Assembly: GCF_028453695.1 (NCBI RefSeq)
Contig: NC_135777.1
Location: 4,299,286 to 4,363,285, forward strand
Source: Augochlora pura
Taxonomy: Eukaryota; Arthropoda; Insecta; Hymenoptera; Halictidae
Direction of reading: 5' to 3'
DNA length: 64,000 nt
The notes under the pieces are model-generated. The model was not told the DNA's origin and searched no databases. It worked only from the letters and a program-made list of their open reading frames with translations. Of the stretch, positions 1 to 11,719 are shown in pieces. A program made the translations under genes and the position numbers. Numbering within the stretch: the stretch's first letter is position 1; every line of letters starts with the position of its first letter.

Positions 1-1260
1 TGATTAGCTGTTATAGCTCTTAATATCGTCTAATGAAAGCAGGTCGACATCTCGACAAAAATAACCAAATTATTCGCTTCAATTTTGAAAAAGTTATTGC
101 TTTCTTAATGGCGAGTGCAAACATTGTTTGCTCCAAAATAAATTGGAGTAACTTAAAGATTGAATTCTTTCTTTGATAATTTGTTACATTGTCTTTAAAT
201 TGTGATAAAAAAAATATATATTAACATCACTGAATATATTTACTCTTTTTTATCGCTGTAAATGCTCGTTTCCTCGCAAATGCATAAAATCCCGCGGTCC
301 AGCGACCGGTTTCGCGAGCCAATCCGTGTCCTTTTATCGCGAAAATAAATGTGTTTAACGATCTCCCATAGATACGAGCGAGAAAATCGCTCGAATTACG
401 AAAATATCGAATTACGTTTCCGAAATAGCTTCGCCCACGATTGCTATTAAATCGCTGCGTCGGTGTTTACGTCGATACGTTCGTAAACCGTTTTAGAGTC
501 TGACAAAATAAGCGAACACTGAGTAACTGAGAACACTGAGTTCGTTTTGCGAATCATTGAACAAATATATAACAATGAAGCCGTGGTCATATTTAACCCT
601 ACGCAATTAAATGACAGAGTCATTCAGAAATCCTAAATGCAATTCTGTTTTCTAAAATATACTAGAATAAAAATAGATATTCAAAGTTACTTTGAAACTG
701 AATGTCACTCAATTATTATTATTTAAACGCGCTACTAGAGTTTATTCTTCCATATAGTATAAATGAAATTGGTTTTTACAATTGTATAGTGTTGCAACCC
801 TTAATAAATTTAGAAAGAAATCAATGCTTCTTTTTGAGATAAAATTGCATTAATTTAAACCTCATCCATCAGAAAATCATCAGCATTTTATTATAATTTA
901 AAACCGTAAATTAAAACCGTAATTATCGTACAAACTTTTCCAAATTGTAAAATTAAAAAAATTCAACGAAAGCTACGAGCAGCTACTAAATATTCGCGAA
1001 ACGATTTGTCCATTCGCCGGGCTAAATTCTCATCGGAAACGGATTCTCGTCAAAAATTGTTTTCTTGCGAGTTTCGCGAAAAATTGAGGAGAATCCGGTT
1101 GGCTTTTTAATCGGATAATGGCGTGTGCCGCGCGACCTATCGTATCGAATCGCGGCTATCGGCTCGATATCGGAAACGTTCAACCGAGAAAAGGATCATC
1201 AACCCCATCGAAATTCGCGGACCGATGACCGGTATTCCGCGTGATGCCTGGAATAGTGCA
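1..1260. other. AT-rich intergenic DNA
   Basis: No reading frame, RNA gene or clear repeat is supported here. The stretch is AT-rich and becomes richer in C, G and CpG after about position 1000, leading into a GC-rich island. It may be intergenic or intron DNA of a gene that extends outside the window. Confidence 0.5.
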
Positions 1261-1820
1261 CGAACAGCTAAAGGAAAACGGTGAACGAGTTAATAAACGA
1301 TCGACGGCGGCGGGGTGCCGGCGGGAGCCCGTGGGTGCTCATGGGTGCTCGGGGGTGTCCGGGGGTGCACGTGAGAGCACTTGAGGAAAAAAGGAAGAGG
1401 CGACGACGAGTGGAGTGAGAGAGGACAGGGAACGTGTAGACGACGGAAAGAGGAGAACTCGGCTGACACGGTGGATTTGCGTTCAAGAAACGTGCGGAGC
1501 CGTATCGGTGTCTTCGGCGATTGCGAAACGTCGCTTGGCAAACTTCAACGTGCTTCGTTAAATTTGTATACGAACGGCGTGCGCTCGTCGTCGTAGTCGT
1601 CGTCGTTGTCGTCGCCGGCACGATTTCTCTTCCGCGATACCGAAACCCGAGGCTGTTTCTTCGAATATTCAAACATATCGCGGACCACGGAATATTGCAA
1701 TAACGCCTGCACGCGGAACCCCGAAGCTGATTTACGCGGCGCGATCCTAATCGTTTCTACGACTTTCGCGTCGAAACCGCGTCGAAACCGCGTTGAAACC
1801 GCGCCGAAACCGAGTTGAAA
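1000..1820. promoter_or_regulatory. GC-rich, CpG-rich island (possible promoter or noncoding first exon)
   Basis: This stretch is much richer in C, G and CpG than its surroundings. It carries overlapping open frames on both strands (up to 134 codons on the minus strand), none with recognisable domains and several built on simple repeats such as TCG/GTC runs near 1585-1615. Two minisatellites sit inside it. Long stop-poor frames on both strands are what high GC alone produces, so I infer a regulatory or 5' untranslated region rather than coding sequence. Confidence 0.3.
1331..1370. repeat. 10-bp minisatellite, 4 units
   Basis: Four consecutive 10-base units of the form GTGGGTGCTC / ATGGGTGCTC / GGGGGTGTCC / GGGGGTGCAC are visible. 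The G-run-rich strand could form a G-quadruplex-like structure, which is inference. Confidence 0.7.
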
Positions 1821-1821
1821 T
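1770..1821. repeat. 11-bp minisatellite, about 4.7 units
   Basis: The units GTCGAAACCGC (twice), GTTGAAACCGC, GCCGAAACCGA and a partial GTTGAAAT follow each other directly, with changes mainly at the second and third positions. Confidence 0.75.
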
Positions 1822-1945
1822 ATTTCCAGCTCTGGTTTCCCGAAATTGTTCTGTCTCGCAAATTTTTATCACGACCTATCCCTTCCAAAAATCGCATACA
1901 AGCTTTAGCAATCTATTCGGCAGCGATACAACAGGATTTGTGGTA

Positions 1946-2263
1946 TTAACCCCTTGCGGTAGTATGTTTACCCTTACCCACCAATGCTATTTTAAATATT
2001 ATTGTTAAGTATCAATATTCAATAATACTACTCAATATTACTGTTAAATATCAGTAGTAAGTATTAATATTAAGTATCAATATTAAATATTACTATTCAC
2101 ACGCTTCTAAGAAATTATTACAATAGAACAATTTCTAATCGTAGTAGCCGTGAAGAAATAGTACGTCAAAGGGTTAATCTTGAACATTATGTATCACTGT
2201 TCGTTCGACGAAAATTGAACTTTATCATAATTAAATTTAATACGATCGCAAAGGGTTAACACT
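1946..2263. repeat. AT-rich interval bounded by inverted AACCC(T)TTGC motifs
   Basis: The left edge reads TTAACCCCTTGCGG and the right edge (about 2245-2262) reads CGATCGCAAAGGGTTAAC, an inverted and diverged copy. A further CAAAGGGTTAA lies at about 2167. Between them (about 2005-2100) is a low-complexity run of TATTAAGTATCAATAT-like units. The same edge motif bounds a clearer element at 6.24-6.69 kb, so this may be an older copy of the same family. Confidence 0.4.
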
Positions 2264-2895
2264 TTATTACTTGTTATCTATTATCGAGGTAAAAGTATCA
2301 GATTGTACTATTATAAGTTCCCATATTGTCATACTATGTTTTAAATATCAGATACCTTTTGCAACGACTAAAGATAGACAACATAGATCGAATAAATATC
2401 GTTAAATGCTGACGTTGCGAACAATTTTATGAAACAAATGTTTACAGCCGAATGACCGGTCGGTAAAGTGTTAACGCGGGACCAACTAACGCGACGTTCT
2501 CGCATAGATGACAGTTCTGCTGTGTTATCTTTATGTGTCGCCGTAATGCAGTTACGTAAACCGAGAGTCTCGCCGTGATTTATGGCAACCGAAAAGATTA
2601 GAATGGTAATCAGCGGACTGCGAATTTCGTGCACGAGAAAAATTAATAGAAACGCAGAATTGTTTCGAGAGCGAGATTATTGTTCGGCGTTGTTCTCAAC
2701 TCTATCTGCAGCGCAGACTTTGCGCTCGTGTCTGTGGCGGCCACGGAATCTCTAAATTAACGAGCAACTTCGAATCCGTGTTAAAATATCAAAGAGTACA
2801 TTGTACAAATATGCTTACAGTTGTCCACAATGGAACATTTAGCGAACCAAATTGTTTTATTGATTTTTATATTCTTTTTTATCGTAGCGATTTTT
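2264..2895. other. Intergenic DNA, no gene seen
   Basis: An 88-codon open frame on the minus strand (2368-2634) has no recognisable domain, signal or splice context. I see no repeat structure and make no functional claim. Confidence 0.5.
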
Positions 2896-2913
2896 CACAA
2901 TACCGTCAATTCA

Positions 2914-3033
2914 CGACTGTGTCAATTTTGTTACGACCGTGTCAATTGATCGAGTACTGTACCAATTTTTTTACGACAATATCAACTTCTCACGACAGCG
3001 TCAATTTGTTCACGACCTCGTTAATTTGACGAG
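2914..3033. repeat. 20-bp tandem repeat, 6 units
   Basis: Units begin with CGAC or GTAC at 2914, 2934, 2954, 2974, 2993 and 3013. The consensus is CGACNGTGTCAATTTGTTNA. The period is 20 bases with one 19-base unit. A decayed extra unit precedes the array. Confidence 0.8.
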
Positions 3034-3640
3034 GATGGCAATAAATTAGAAAAGATAAGAGTCAACCAAGAACAATTTCGAACGCGAGATCTAGAAATGC
3101 GAAACGACACTTGCGCATGGAAACTCTTCTACATTTATAAATAAACGTTCCATCGCGAACTATGTCACCGCATCTTCCGCGTTCCAAATCATTTATTCGG
3201 TCGAGCAAAGTTCAGGCTGCAGACGATTACACAAAATGCTCTGGTCCACGATTTTCAACGACTGCCGCGGACTTTCGAGTGACCCAATTTCCCTTCGTTC
3301 GCACGTGACTGCATAGTCATCGTTTCGGCGTCTTTGAATCGGTGGATATTTAATAAGCCTTCGAATGAATCGATTTCTATCAGAAAGGGCGAGTGAACTT
3401 GGCTCGCACCGTCGGACAGACACATTTAATGATATTCCGATCTCTTTTTGAAACGATATTTTTATCCAGAGTCGGCGCAAACGGTAGATAAATAAGATAA
3501 CTAGCCAGCTATTCTCATCCGCATTTTACACGAGAAAAAACTAGCGCATCGAACTGTCCGATCCGGCCCGAAACTTTCTCCGCAAGATAATCAAAGTATA
3601 AGTAGCGGCATACGTCAAATTAACTGCTAACTAGGAGTGA
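3034..3640. other. Intergenic DNA, no gene seen
   Basis: A 95-codon minus-strand frame (3193-3480) is the only open stretch. It shows no family resemblance and no convincing splice context. Confidence 0.5.
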
Positions 3641-3644
3641 TGTG

Positions 3645-3746
3645 TGTCAAATTGACCCCGTATCGCAACAATGATAGTAACTGAACGGCAAATTGACCTA
3701 GTATCACCTGGACGTATCACTGTTATTGATACAGGGTCAATTAGAC
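3645..3746. repeat. Inverted repeat of an 18-20-bp arm plus one direct copy
   Basis: TGTCAAATTGACCCCGTATC (3645-3664) is matched by the inverted copy GATACAGGGTCAATTAGAC (3728-3746). A third, direct copy GCAAATTGACCTAGTATCAC lies between them near 3688. The outer pair could fold into a stem with a loop of about 63 bases. Confidence 0.6.
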
Positions 3747-3779
3747 GTTAAATTGTCACGAGCAGATATTAAAATTGCG

Positions 3780-3975
3780 GCCTTATTACTACATATTAAC
3801 ATATACAAATAAAAACATATACTATACTAATACAATATGAATATTAATATTCAATATTCCTATTAAATATCGATATTAGGTATATATACACAATGCTACT
3901 ATTAAATAGTAATCTTAAGTATGAATATTGAATATTACTTTTAGATATCAATACCAAACATGAATACTAAGTGTC
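3780..3975. repeat. Low-complexity AT repeats (ATATTAAGTATC-like)
   Basis: Degenerate runs of AATATTAAGTATGAATATTG-type units resemble the sequence at 2.0-2.1 kb. I see no fixed period. Confidence 0.5.
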
Positions 3976-4009
3976 ACATGAATATCAAATAAATAATACA
4001 AAACGCTTG

Positions 4010-4910
4010 ACATTAAAAGACTCGAAGATTGCCACCGCCAAGAAAAATGACCGCGATTCTACACTGGGTGAAAGTCGTCGAACCCAGCAGACCTCGTCGA
4101 AGCGCGTCATCTGCTCGAAAGAAGACCTCGTATCGAACACTGATAGAACGACAGACAGAACACTCGTGGAACACTCGTCGAGCCCTATCAACCCCGATTA
4201 CACGAACAAGAGGTCCCCCAGAGTTCGAGCAAGTACCATTTCCGAAGGAGTTACTCACCAGTGCCAGCGAGCATCCCCTAAAAACTTGGTCGGCCCGCAC
4301 TCGAGGTGAACATCCCGCACAAAAATTCGGAAATATCGTCGACACAAAACTCGAACGAAAATTCTCACTGACGGTGTTTTCACAGGAAAAACGGAGGCGC
4401 GGCTGCTCCGAGCCGGAGACAAAACCGGGGTGGAAAAAAGGCACCGTTCGTCGCGGAACGAGGTCGTTCACACTGGGCGCGTGCGGCCGAAATAATGCTA
4501 ATAACCGTGGCGCGTAAACAAAAATCCGGCGACCAACCGGTAGGACCACGACGGAAGATGGTCCAGCTTCGACGGCCGGCGGCGTACTAATGAACGGGTG
4601 GCCATGGAGCGAGCTGGCTCCGGCTCTGCCTTACCGGCGCAAGCGTCTCTTCGAAGGAAGCGCGGATCCACTGATACCAACGCAACAGAGCCGAGGTGAA
4701 CACCGCGCCAGCCCGCGAACACACATCGATTCTATAGGTGCTACATACCTGTTGAATGCCCGAGCCCTGCTGGCACGTTGGCGGTCAACTAGATCGAAAA
4801 GGGTTGAACGAGAACCGGCAGCGCGACGAAACTCCGCTTCCCGAACCCATGTTCACCGTGCAGATATTTTTTGCTTCTTGACGATGGCTTGCCGCGCACC
4901 GAAACTGTGA
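4010..4910. promoter_or_regulatory. GC-rich island with overlapping open frames; coding not supported
   Basis: Frames of 162 and 106 codons on the plus strand and 178 and 74 codons on the minus strand overlap each other. All are rich in Arg, Ser and Pro, as expected for stop-poor GC-rich DNA. No domain, signal peptide or conserved motif is visible. A promoter or untranslated first exon is the most economical reading. A lineage-specific protein cannot be excluded. Confidence 0.25.
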
Positions 4911-6230
4911 CGATACAGGTCAGGCGTCACTGTGAAATCAAAAGTGGCGTCAGCGAATTTTCGACTAATTAAACAGCTCTTTTTGACATGTATATGGCAA
5001 TATTCTGACACGTTGAGATTGTATACAAAGTAATTTATTTACTGTATCTCGATTACTGTGCTAAAATGAAGACATTATAGGCCAAAATGAGCTATTCTTG
5101 ACTTCAAATTAAAATAATTGCGACTGCGAAGGATTAACAATGTCTACTTAATACTATTTTCACCGAAAACGGGTTAAAGTACATCTTTGAATAATTTTAA
5201 TAATTTTTGAAACATTTGCATACTAAATTATCGTAGCTCAAATAGCCTAACTCTATTACCCTTTACCTCTAACATCACTGGAACTATAGACTGTGATTTA
5301 TATACATTCATGACAACAATTATTAGGTCGAATATAAAACAATAAAAACATTAATTTAAAATCAAAGTTGCATTATTCTGGACTAATAAAAATGTTGAAG
5401 AAACGAAACGAACGACTATCGTTCTTATCCTAAAATCATTGCAGATTGAATTTGGACTTCTCATAAAAATCCGCAGTGATCTATCGTATCAACCCTAAAA
5501 ACATTAAATATTATATAATATGAGAAGTGTATTAAATCGAAACAACATTCTACCTTTCTATCGCAAATATTTAAAAATTGAAGCTTAAAGCTTGTCAAAC
5601 ACTAAATATAAATGATTAATCTCAAATTGATTAGCCACAAACAAGTGCCAAACAAATGCAACTATGAAAGTGAAATTCTAATCAAAATTTAAATAAAACT
5701 CACGCTAAAAATCCCACGAAAACGGAACCAATTGATCATAGAATCTCGTGAAATATTCTAGACCTCGGTAATACCTAACAACTACATCTTCCTAATTGTT
5801 AACCTTGCCAACGTTCCGCGAACACCAAAGAGTGGACAGCTTTACTGCTAACAAGAGGATCTTGATAATCCGGCGATATAACAGCTGGTACGCCTCGGCC
5901 ACGTGTTCTGATAGGTGACGGTGCAATTTGTCCGATCTCGTTCGTCTACGACAGTGGTTTACGCTCCACTTATTTTCCGAATTGGCGGAATATAAACTGG
6001 AGCCTGAGGCGGTCCTCGGCTTAGAAGCGACGGATGTCGTCCATTACACGTGTACTCGAAGATGACGACGCGATGGGATAGTAAACACGGTGGGACCCCG
6101 TTAGGGAAATGAAAGCTTACTGGCAACTGACAGCTGGCTCGAGATTCCTGGAAGTTTATTCTTCTATTAGCTGGCGTGTTCAAAAAGTTTCGATGATTTT
6201 CCGTAGCCTCCCACGCCCAAACTCGTAATT
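4911..6230. other. AT-rich intergenic DNA, no gene seen
   Basis: Open frames are short (the largest is 74 codons at 5959-6183, minus) and unrecognised. I see no structured repeat. Confidence 0.5.
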
Positions 6231-6235
6231 CTATT

Positions 6236-6690
6236 TAACCCTTTGCACATCGAAAGATAACTCTCAAAGTAGCGCCGCAGAAAAATTGAATCGCGTTCCA
6301 AAACCATCTTGAAGTTATCATATGTAATTATCATTAAAAAATTGTTAAAAGCGTAGCTGCTCTACGAATTTCAAAATCAAAATTTCATTTGCAGAAAATG
6401 CAATAAATTATGTAATATGGGAATACAATATTTAGGATACTGTATTTAATTTTAGGCTAAAAATTGTATCACGTTTCCAAACCATTTGCGTGTTACCATA
6501 TCTAATTACCATTAAAGAATTGCTAAAAGCGTAGCTAGTGTGTGAAATTAAATTTTTTACGAATAAAATGCAAATAAATTAAAAATAAAAGTATGCATAG
6601 AAAGCAATAAATTGCGTAAAATGGAAATACTGTTGGTCAGAGATACTATATAATTATTTTGAGTTATAATGGTATCGAGTGCAAAGGGTT
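6236..6690. mobile_element. 455-bp non-coding element with terminal inverted repeats and an internal duplication
   Basis: The left end reads TAACCCTTTGCACATCGA and the right end reads GGTATCGAGTGCAAAGGGTT, inverted copies of about 16 bases. Inside, a unit of roughly 178 bases is duplicated in tandem. Copy 1 (about 6281-6458) and copy 2 (about 6459-6660) share an AAAAATTG-ATC-CGTT-CCAAA start, an AAAGCGTAGCT core and a GCAATAAATT end. No open frame for a transposase is present. The structure suggests a non-autonomous, MITE-like element, but I see no clear target-site duplication. Confidence 0.45.
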
Positions 6691-9600
6691 GTATTGTAAC
6701 ACGAACTAGATTTATTTAAACATCTTACAAAATGTAAATGCTAGAGATACTATATAACTGTTTTAAAGTTAAAATGTCTCCGACCGCGAAGAATTGCTTT
6801 ACAATGACTAAACTTATTCAAACATCCTACGATTTTTATCACAATATATCCATATTGCTTGGACGAAGAAGTTGTAGAAAACTGCCCGACAAAAACACGT
6901 TTACAGTATCGGGGTACGTAACAGAAACAGCGTTAATTAAGCAATCTTCTTTCGTTACTGATCAAGATTCTTCCGGAAGCGAATAATCGTTGCATCGAGT
7001 AAAGTTATTAACAAAAGGAAGCAGTAAAACGTCGTCTTTTAATAACGAGAAAACTCCGCGATCGGGAGCGTAATTTTCTTGATAAAACTTGCCGCAAATT
7101 GCACGGCGCGATGTGCACAACCGCCGTCTAAAAGCTCCCAGTCACGATTTCCCGGAAAATTCCGTCGCGTGACGAACTTTCCACCACCCTGAAGATAATG
7201 TTCTCTAAACAGCTAGTGAAACTCCCGCAAGCTTTGATGAGTCGTGTGTTCTAGTCTATAAATTCGTCCTAAACGTTCACGAATTAATTAACATCTCGAC
7301 GAAGTGGCTTATTAGCTTCTAAATTGTTCGATTAAAACCAGCTGAATTACTCGCATTGAAACTACATCGAATCGAATTAATATAAGAATTAACTGAACCG
7401 TAAAATTACGTTGAATTCTATTAAAATTTTAATTTAATTTATTTTCTAAATTTAGAAATGAACAGAAGAAAATGCTGCCATTGTTTCGAACAGGTCTTAA
7501 TCAATTCTGAAATCCAGCTAGGTTCGCTAATCTTTTTGGGGTGGTCGACGCTTTCTATTTTCTAAATTAATCAGATCAATCGTATCGAGTTTGTATTGAA
7601 ACTAAATCTAATCATAAATACAAAAATCAACTAAACTCGCGATCTTGACATAACCTATTATCTAAACTCGCGAATTAATAAAAGTATCTGTGTTTTCCGG
7701 ATACGGTTGTTATATTCTAAATTGATTACATTTCCCAAAATTCCGAATTGAATAAAAGCGCATTGCAATTGAACAGGTAAGTCGAACAGGTATTACAGGT
7801 ATTAGGATTTTAACGAGTTTGAAAATCGATCAAAGCGAGCGATTATTTAAGAAGAATTCTGCAGCCGGAGTGCGTGCGCTTTTCGCAACGACAAATTCGA
7901 TGCGAGACGGTGCATAAAAATGCAGTGAAATTGTCCGTTGTTTACTCCCGCGCATGAACGTAAGCTGGAAATATGATCTGCACTCGGATACGACATAATT
8001 CAGCCGCGCAGGTAAAGAACATTGCAAACTGAAACTTGCGATTGCACCTTGCACAGCTGCAAACAAGAACTGTGCGGTTCTGGCTCGGCACGTATACTAC
8101 AGAAAAGAGAAGCAAAACTGCAAGAGGCCTTGGTGCAGTCCGAGGATACCAGTTTCCCGCAGTTTATGATGCATCTACTCTCGGATCGCTCGAGAATGAG
8201 TCCATATAAAGTTGCAGAAGGTCGATGCGCTGGCCGTTGCACCGAACGCGTGTCGTTTTCATCGAAGAATTTATTACACCGTCTGTTCGAAATTGTCATG
8301 CACATTTCTTAATATCGAAACGAGGAACTAACAATTGGATTTTCAGAAGGAACAATCTATACTTCCGACATATTTTTGATGTTTCCGAAATTTAACCCTT
8401 TGCAGTCGTATGTCTATGTAGTTCTATCATATGAAATAAAGCAAATTATACAATTAACTGTAAATGTGACTTTGAGTCGCTAATAAACTATCTTACGTGA
8501 GAAAATAAAAATATTTATAATTTATTTACCATTTAAAAAACTCATTTTACCTTAGCACTAGTTCACAGCCATCAGCTCTATGTAATTTTCGACTTCGAAT
8601 TAGTTATCGAATGATCAAACGATCGAAACGATGTCGGCGGATGAGATTTCTTCGTACGATGATATCCCTCGATGAAAACCTAAAAACCTCCTACACTCCA
8701 TGAAATAATAATTCTAACCACAATAATTCTATTACCATTCTACCAAGCTCTATTTTTCTAACATGTTAGAAATAAACACCAAAGCCTCCAATAAGGAACA
8801 GGCAATGCTGTTCCAAAAGAAACGCGAACAGTGCATTTTTTATTGCGATGCTAATTTATTTCATTGTAAATATAAAACTCCCGTGCACTTTCATTTTCAT
8901 CTACGCGACACTAAATGGAAACACGCGCGGACCCGTTCAATTTACAATTGGTTATCCTGTCTACATACATTTATAATTGTAATTCTATGCTCGTGAATAA
9001 TTTCATTGAATAATTTCATCGTAACTCTACCATTGGAAAATGTAGGCACCGGAAAATCAATGTAACAAGTCGCAACGAACACCCCATTCCTCCCAAGGAT
9101 CTACAGGATCGATACCTTGTCCTTTCTTCCGAAGCGACAAGATATGATTTACGTCACGTATCATTATTACGACAGTTACTACTAACGCGGTCGAACCACT
9201 GCGTTGTTTCAAAAGATTACATGCGATGAAACGCATTATTACGTATCCAGCATTTAATGCTCACGCACCTTCGATAGGCAAAGATATACGACACTGCGTC
9301 CAAAAGAAGCTATAGTGATTTACACCTCGAATCGCAAGGCACTCCAATTTCCACGGCACCCGCTGCATTAGATGCTAATGCAATGGTTGTCATGGCATTA
9401 TCGTGCGTACCGACATAGGTGATGCAACTTAATGCGTCTTCTTTTTATGTCGGAACCTTCGTACGATCAAGGAAACACAGTTCCATTGCTGGAACGTTGA
9501 AAGGGTTGCGTGTTCAGGCACGCTGTGAAAACTTGGACGAAATGACGTGCATCGCGATGTTGCACCAACTGCTTTGTCTTCTCGTAGATCTCGGAACGCA

Positions 9601-11680
9601 ACAATGAGTTTCTACTCTACGCAGTGGTCCAGTGGGCATATGCACCACGAGTACGGAACCACCCCAAAGCAAAGCCCAAAGGAAGGAATAAAATATTCGC
9701 GCTACCTGCGATACCAATCTTCCAGTGCTTTGTACTAATATTGCTCCCGAATATGAGAGTTACAATTATATTTTGCATTGAGAGAGGAAATTGAAGTGAA
9801 AGGGGTAAAGAAACGCGGACTTTCTTCTGGCAATTCTACACAATTTATCCCTTATACGAAACAATTTGCATTAATGAAGCGTTATGATTTCCTCACGAAT
9901 ATTTTACTTTTGCTATGTTCAAACAAGGCCAAATCTATTGAATAAATTCAATATTTGCCAATTTCAAGAAGAAAGAAGTCCGTGTTTCCACTACGATCTG
10001 GCGCGTGAATTATGAATGATTGCGCTACTGCGCAACTGTAAGGCGCACCAGCACTACGCAAGTGCACTACGTAACCGTTCTACCAAAGCAAAAAAAGAAC
10101 GACATTTACACGTATATTTTCTATTAAGCAAAATAGAATAAAATTTCCGAATAATAAGTCATTGTCACATTTAAATAACTTATCAATTTCGGCATATCAA
10201 TTATCCAAAGCAATTTGTAAATATCTCGACGCACAATAACGCGATATATGAATTCCGCCAAAGAGAAAACAATAATTTAAACTTATCTATATCCTCCGAG
10301 AGTGCCGGAACGTCGCCAAAGATCGAATCATCACATTTGCAATCACTTTATTTTTGATATTTTGTTACCATCAACTTGCAACACTTAAATTAATTACTTC
10401 AAAAAGCAAATAATTGACTACTGCCTGCCAGTTACGCGTTCGATCTGTCCGGTAATAGTGCTGCTTTTGTAAGCGATTGTAGCGCTTCTGGTGGCGAGAA
10501 ATAGAATTTAATTGAATATAGAATGGAAATATTGTTCGTTCAAGGAAAATTAATTTGATATATTTAATGATTTAAAAGCAATAAAATCATACAACGTGTT
10601 CAATCGAACGACTATTTGAAATCTAGTAGATTTACAAACTTCGGAATGCGTGTGCAACGAAATCGATTTAATGAAATCATTTTTTCGAAAATTTGTTGAA
10701 ATGTTTCTTCGCAGCTCGGGTTCTGTTAGCTATTTCCGTTATAATATTCGATTGTAAAAGGGACGAGACAGTTCTTATAATTATTATTTAAAAGATAAAA
10801 CTAATAAATGTATCAACAGAATATTATCGACGCGACGATTTTTCGATAAATTCGTGCTTTCATTAATTACTTCTGTTACAAAATGATATCATGAAATATC
10901 CATGGGTCCTTTTAAACAGTATTATTGGAAGGAGAGTTCTCGTAAATATTAAACATCGAAAAGCAATCTATTTATTAGCGAAACCCGTCTACTGCAACAA
11001 TTTCTCGAAACGTTCGTGCTCGACAAATTACTCCATATTTCTTATTATCGGTTATTTTCAGTAACAAATTAAATGCTAAAATAGCTGTGGGGATGCTTAC
11101 CAACAGTTCTGACAAACGAAATTATTGCGCATATTAAGAAGCTAGAAATAATTAATTTATTAACAAAATAAATTAAATTTAATAAGTAAAATTTTTCTAA
11201 AATTATATTTGTCCATACAAAACGTATACACCCTACTAAATCTTTTTCTGTTCACATACAAACAATTTGGTGAAAATGAGGCATTAAAACACCATTACCG
11301 TATTACCATTTCCGTATCGCATTAAATATGAATAATAATTAGGCAACACACGTTCGCGAATTACAGGTACCGTTTATGAGTTTAGAACTTAAAGCGATGT
11401 AAAACGAAATTGATTGAAACTGCTGTTAAATGGCAATGAATTAAAGTAGCTTTCGAGCAGTAAATCGTTTTGCAGTGCAAATGTGGTATATACAATACTC
11501 GATTCCCGCTAAGAAGCTTAAATTTCTATATCATCGGTAACGATGGGAGCAAAACAGCGTTGGTAATGTAGTTTCTCTAGCCCCGTTTAGGGTAACAAAA
11601 TAATAAATTAACGCAAATTCAAAGCAATTTCAATCTCTCTTAACAATAATTTTTCGTAACAACGTAACTCTTTCAAAATA
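6691..11680. other. Long intergenic stretch without a supported gene
   Basis: Reading frames here are at most about 100 codons and unrecognised. The densest spot is 7830-8312, where a 96-codon plus frame with several cysteines overlaps minus frames of 78 and 101 codons. Another TTTAACCCTTTGCAG edge motif lies at about 8393. GC rises slightly at 9.3-9.7 kb. I saw no RNA gene or ordered repeat. Confidence 0.45.
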
Positions 11681-11686
11681 TTGCAG

Positions 11687-11692
11687 TTTATT
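11687..11692 (-). terminator. Poly(A) signal AATAAA of the coiled-coil gene
   Basis: On the minus strand AATAAA begins 28 bases past the stop codon at 11720. This suits a very short 3' untranslated region. Confidence 0.6.
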
Positions 11693-11719
11693 TCCCCACT
11701 CACGTTAATCGTGAGACAT

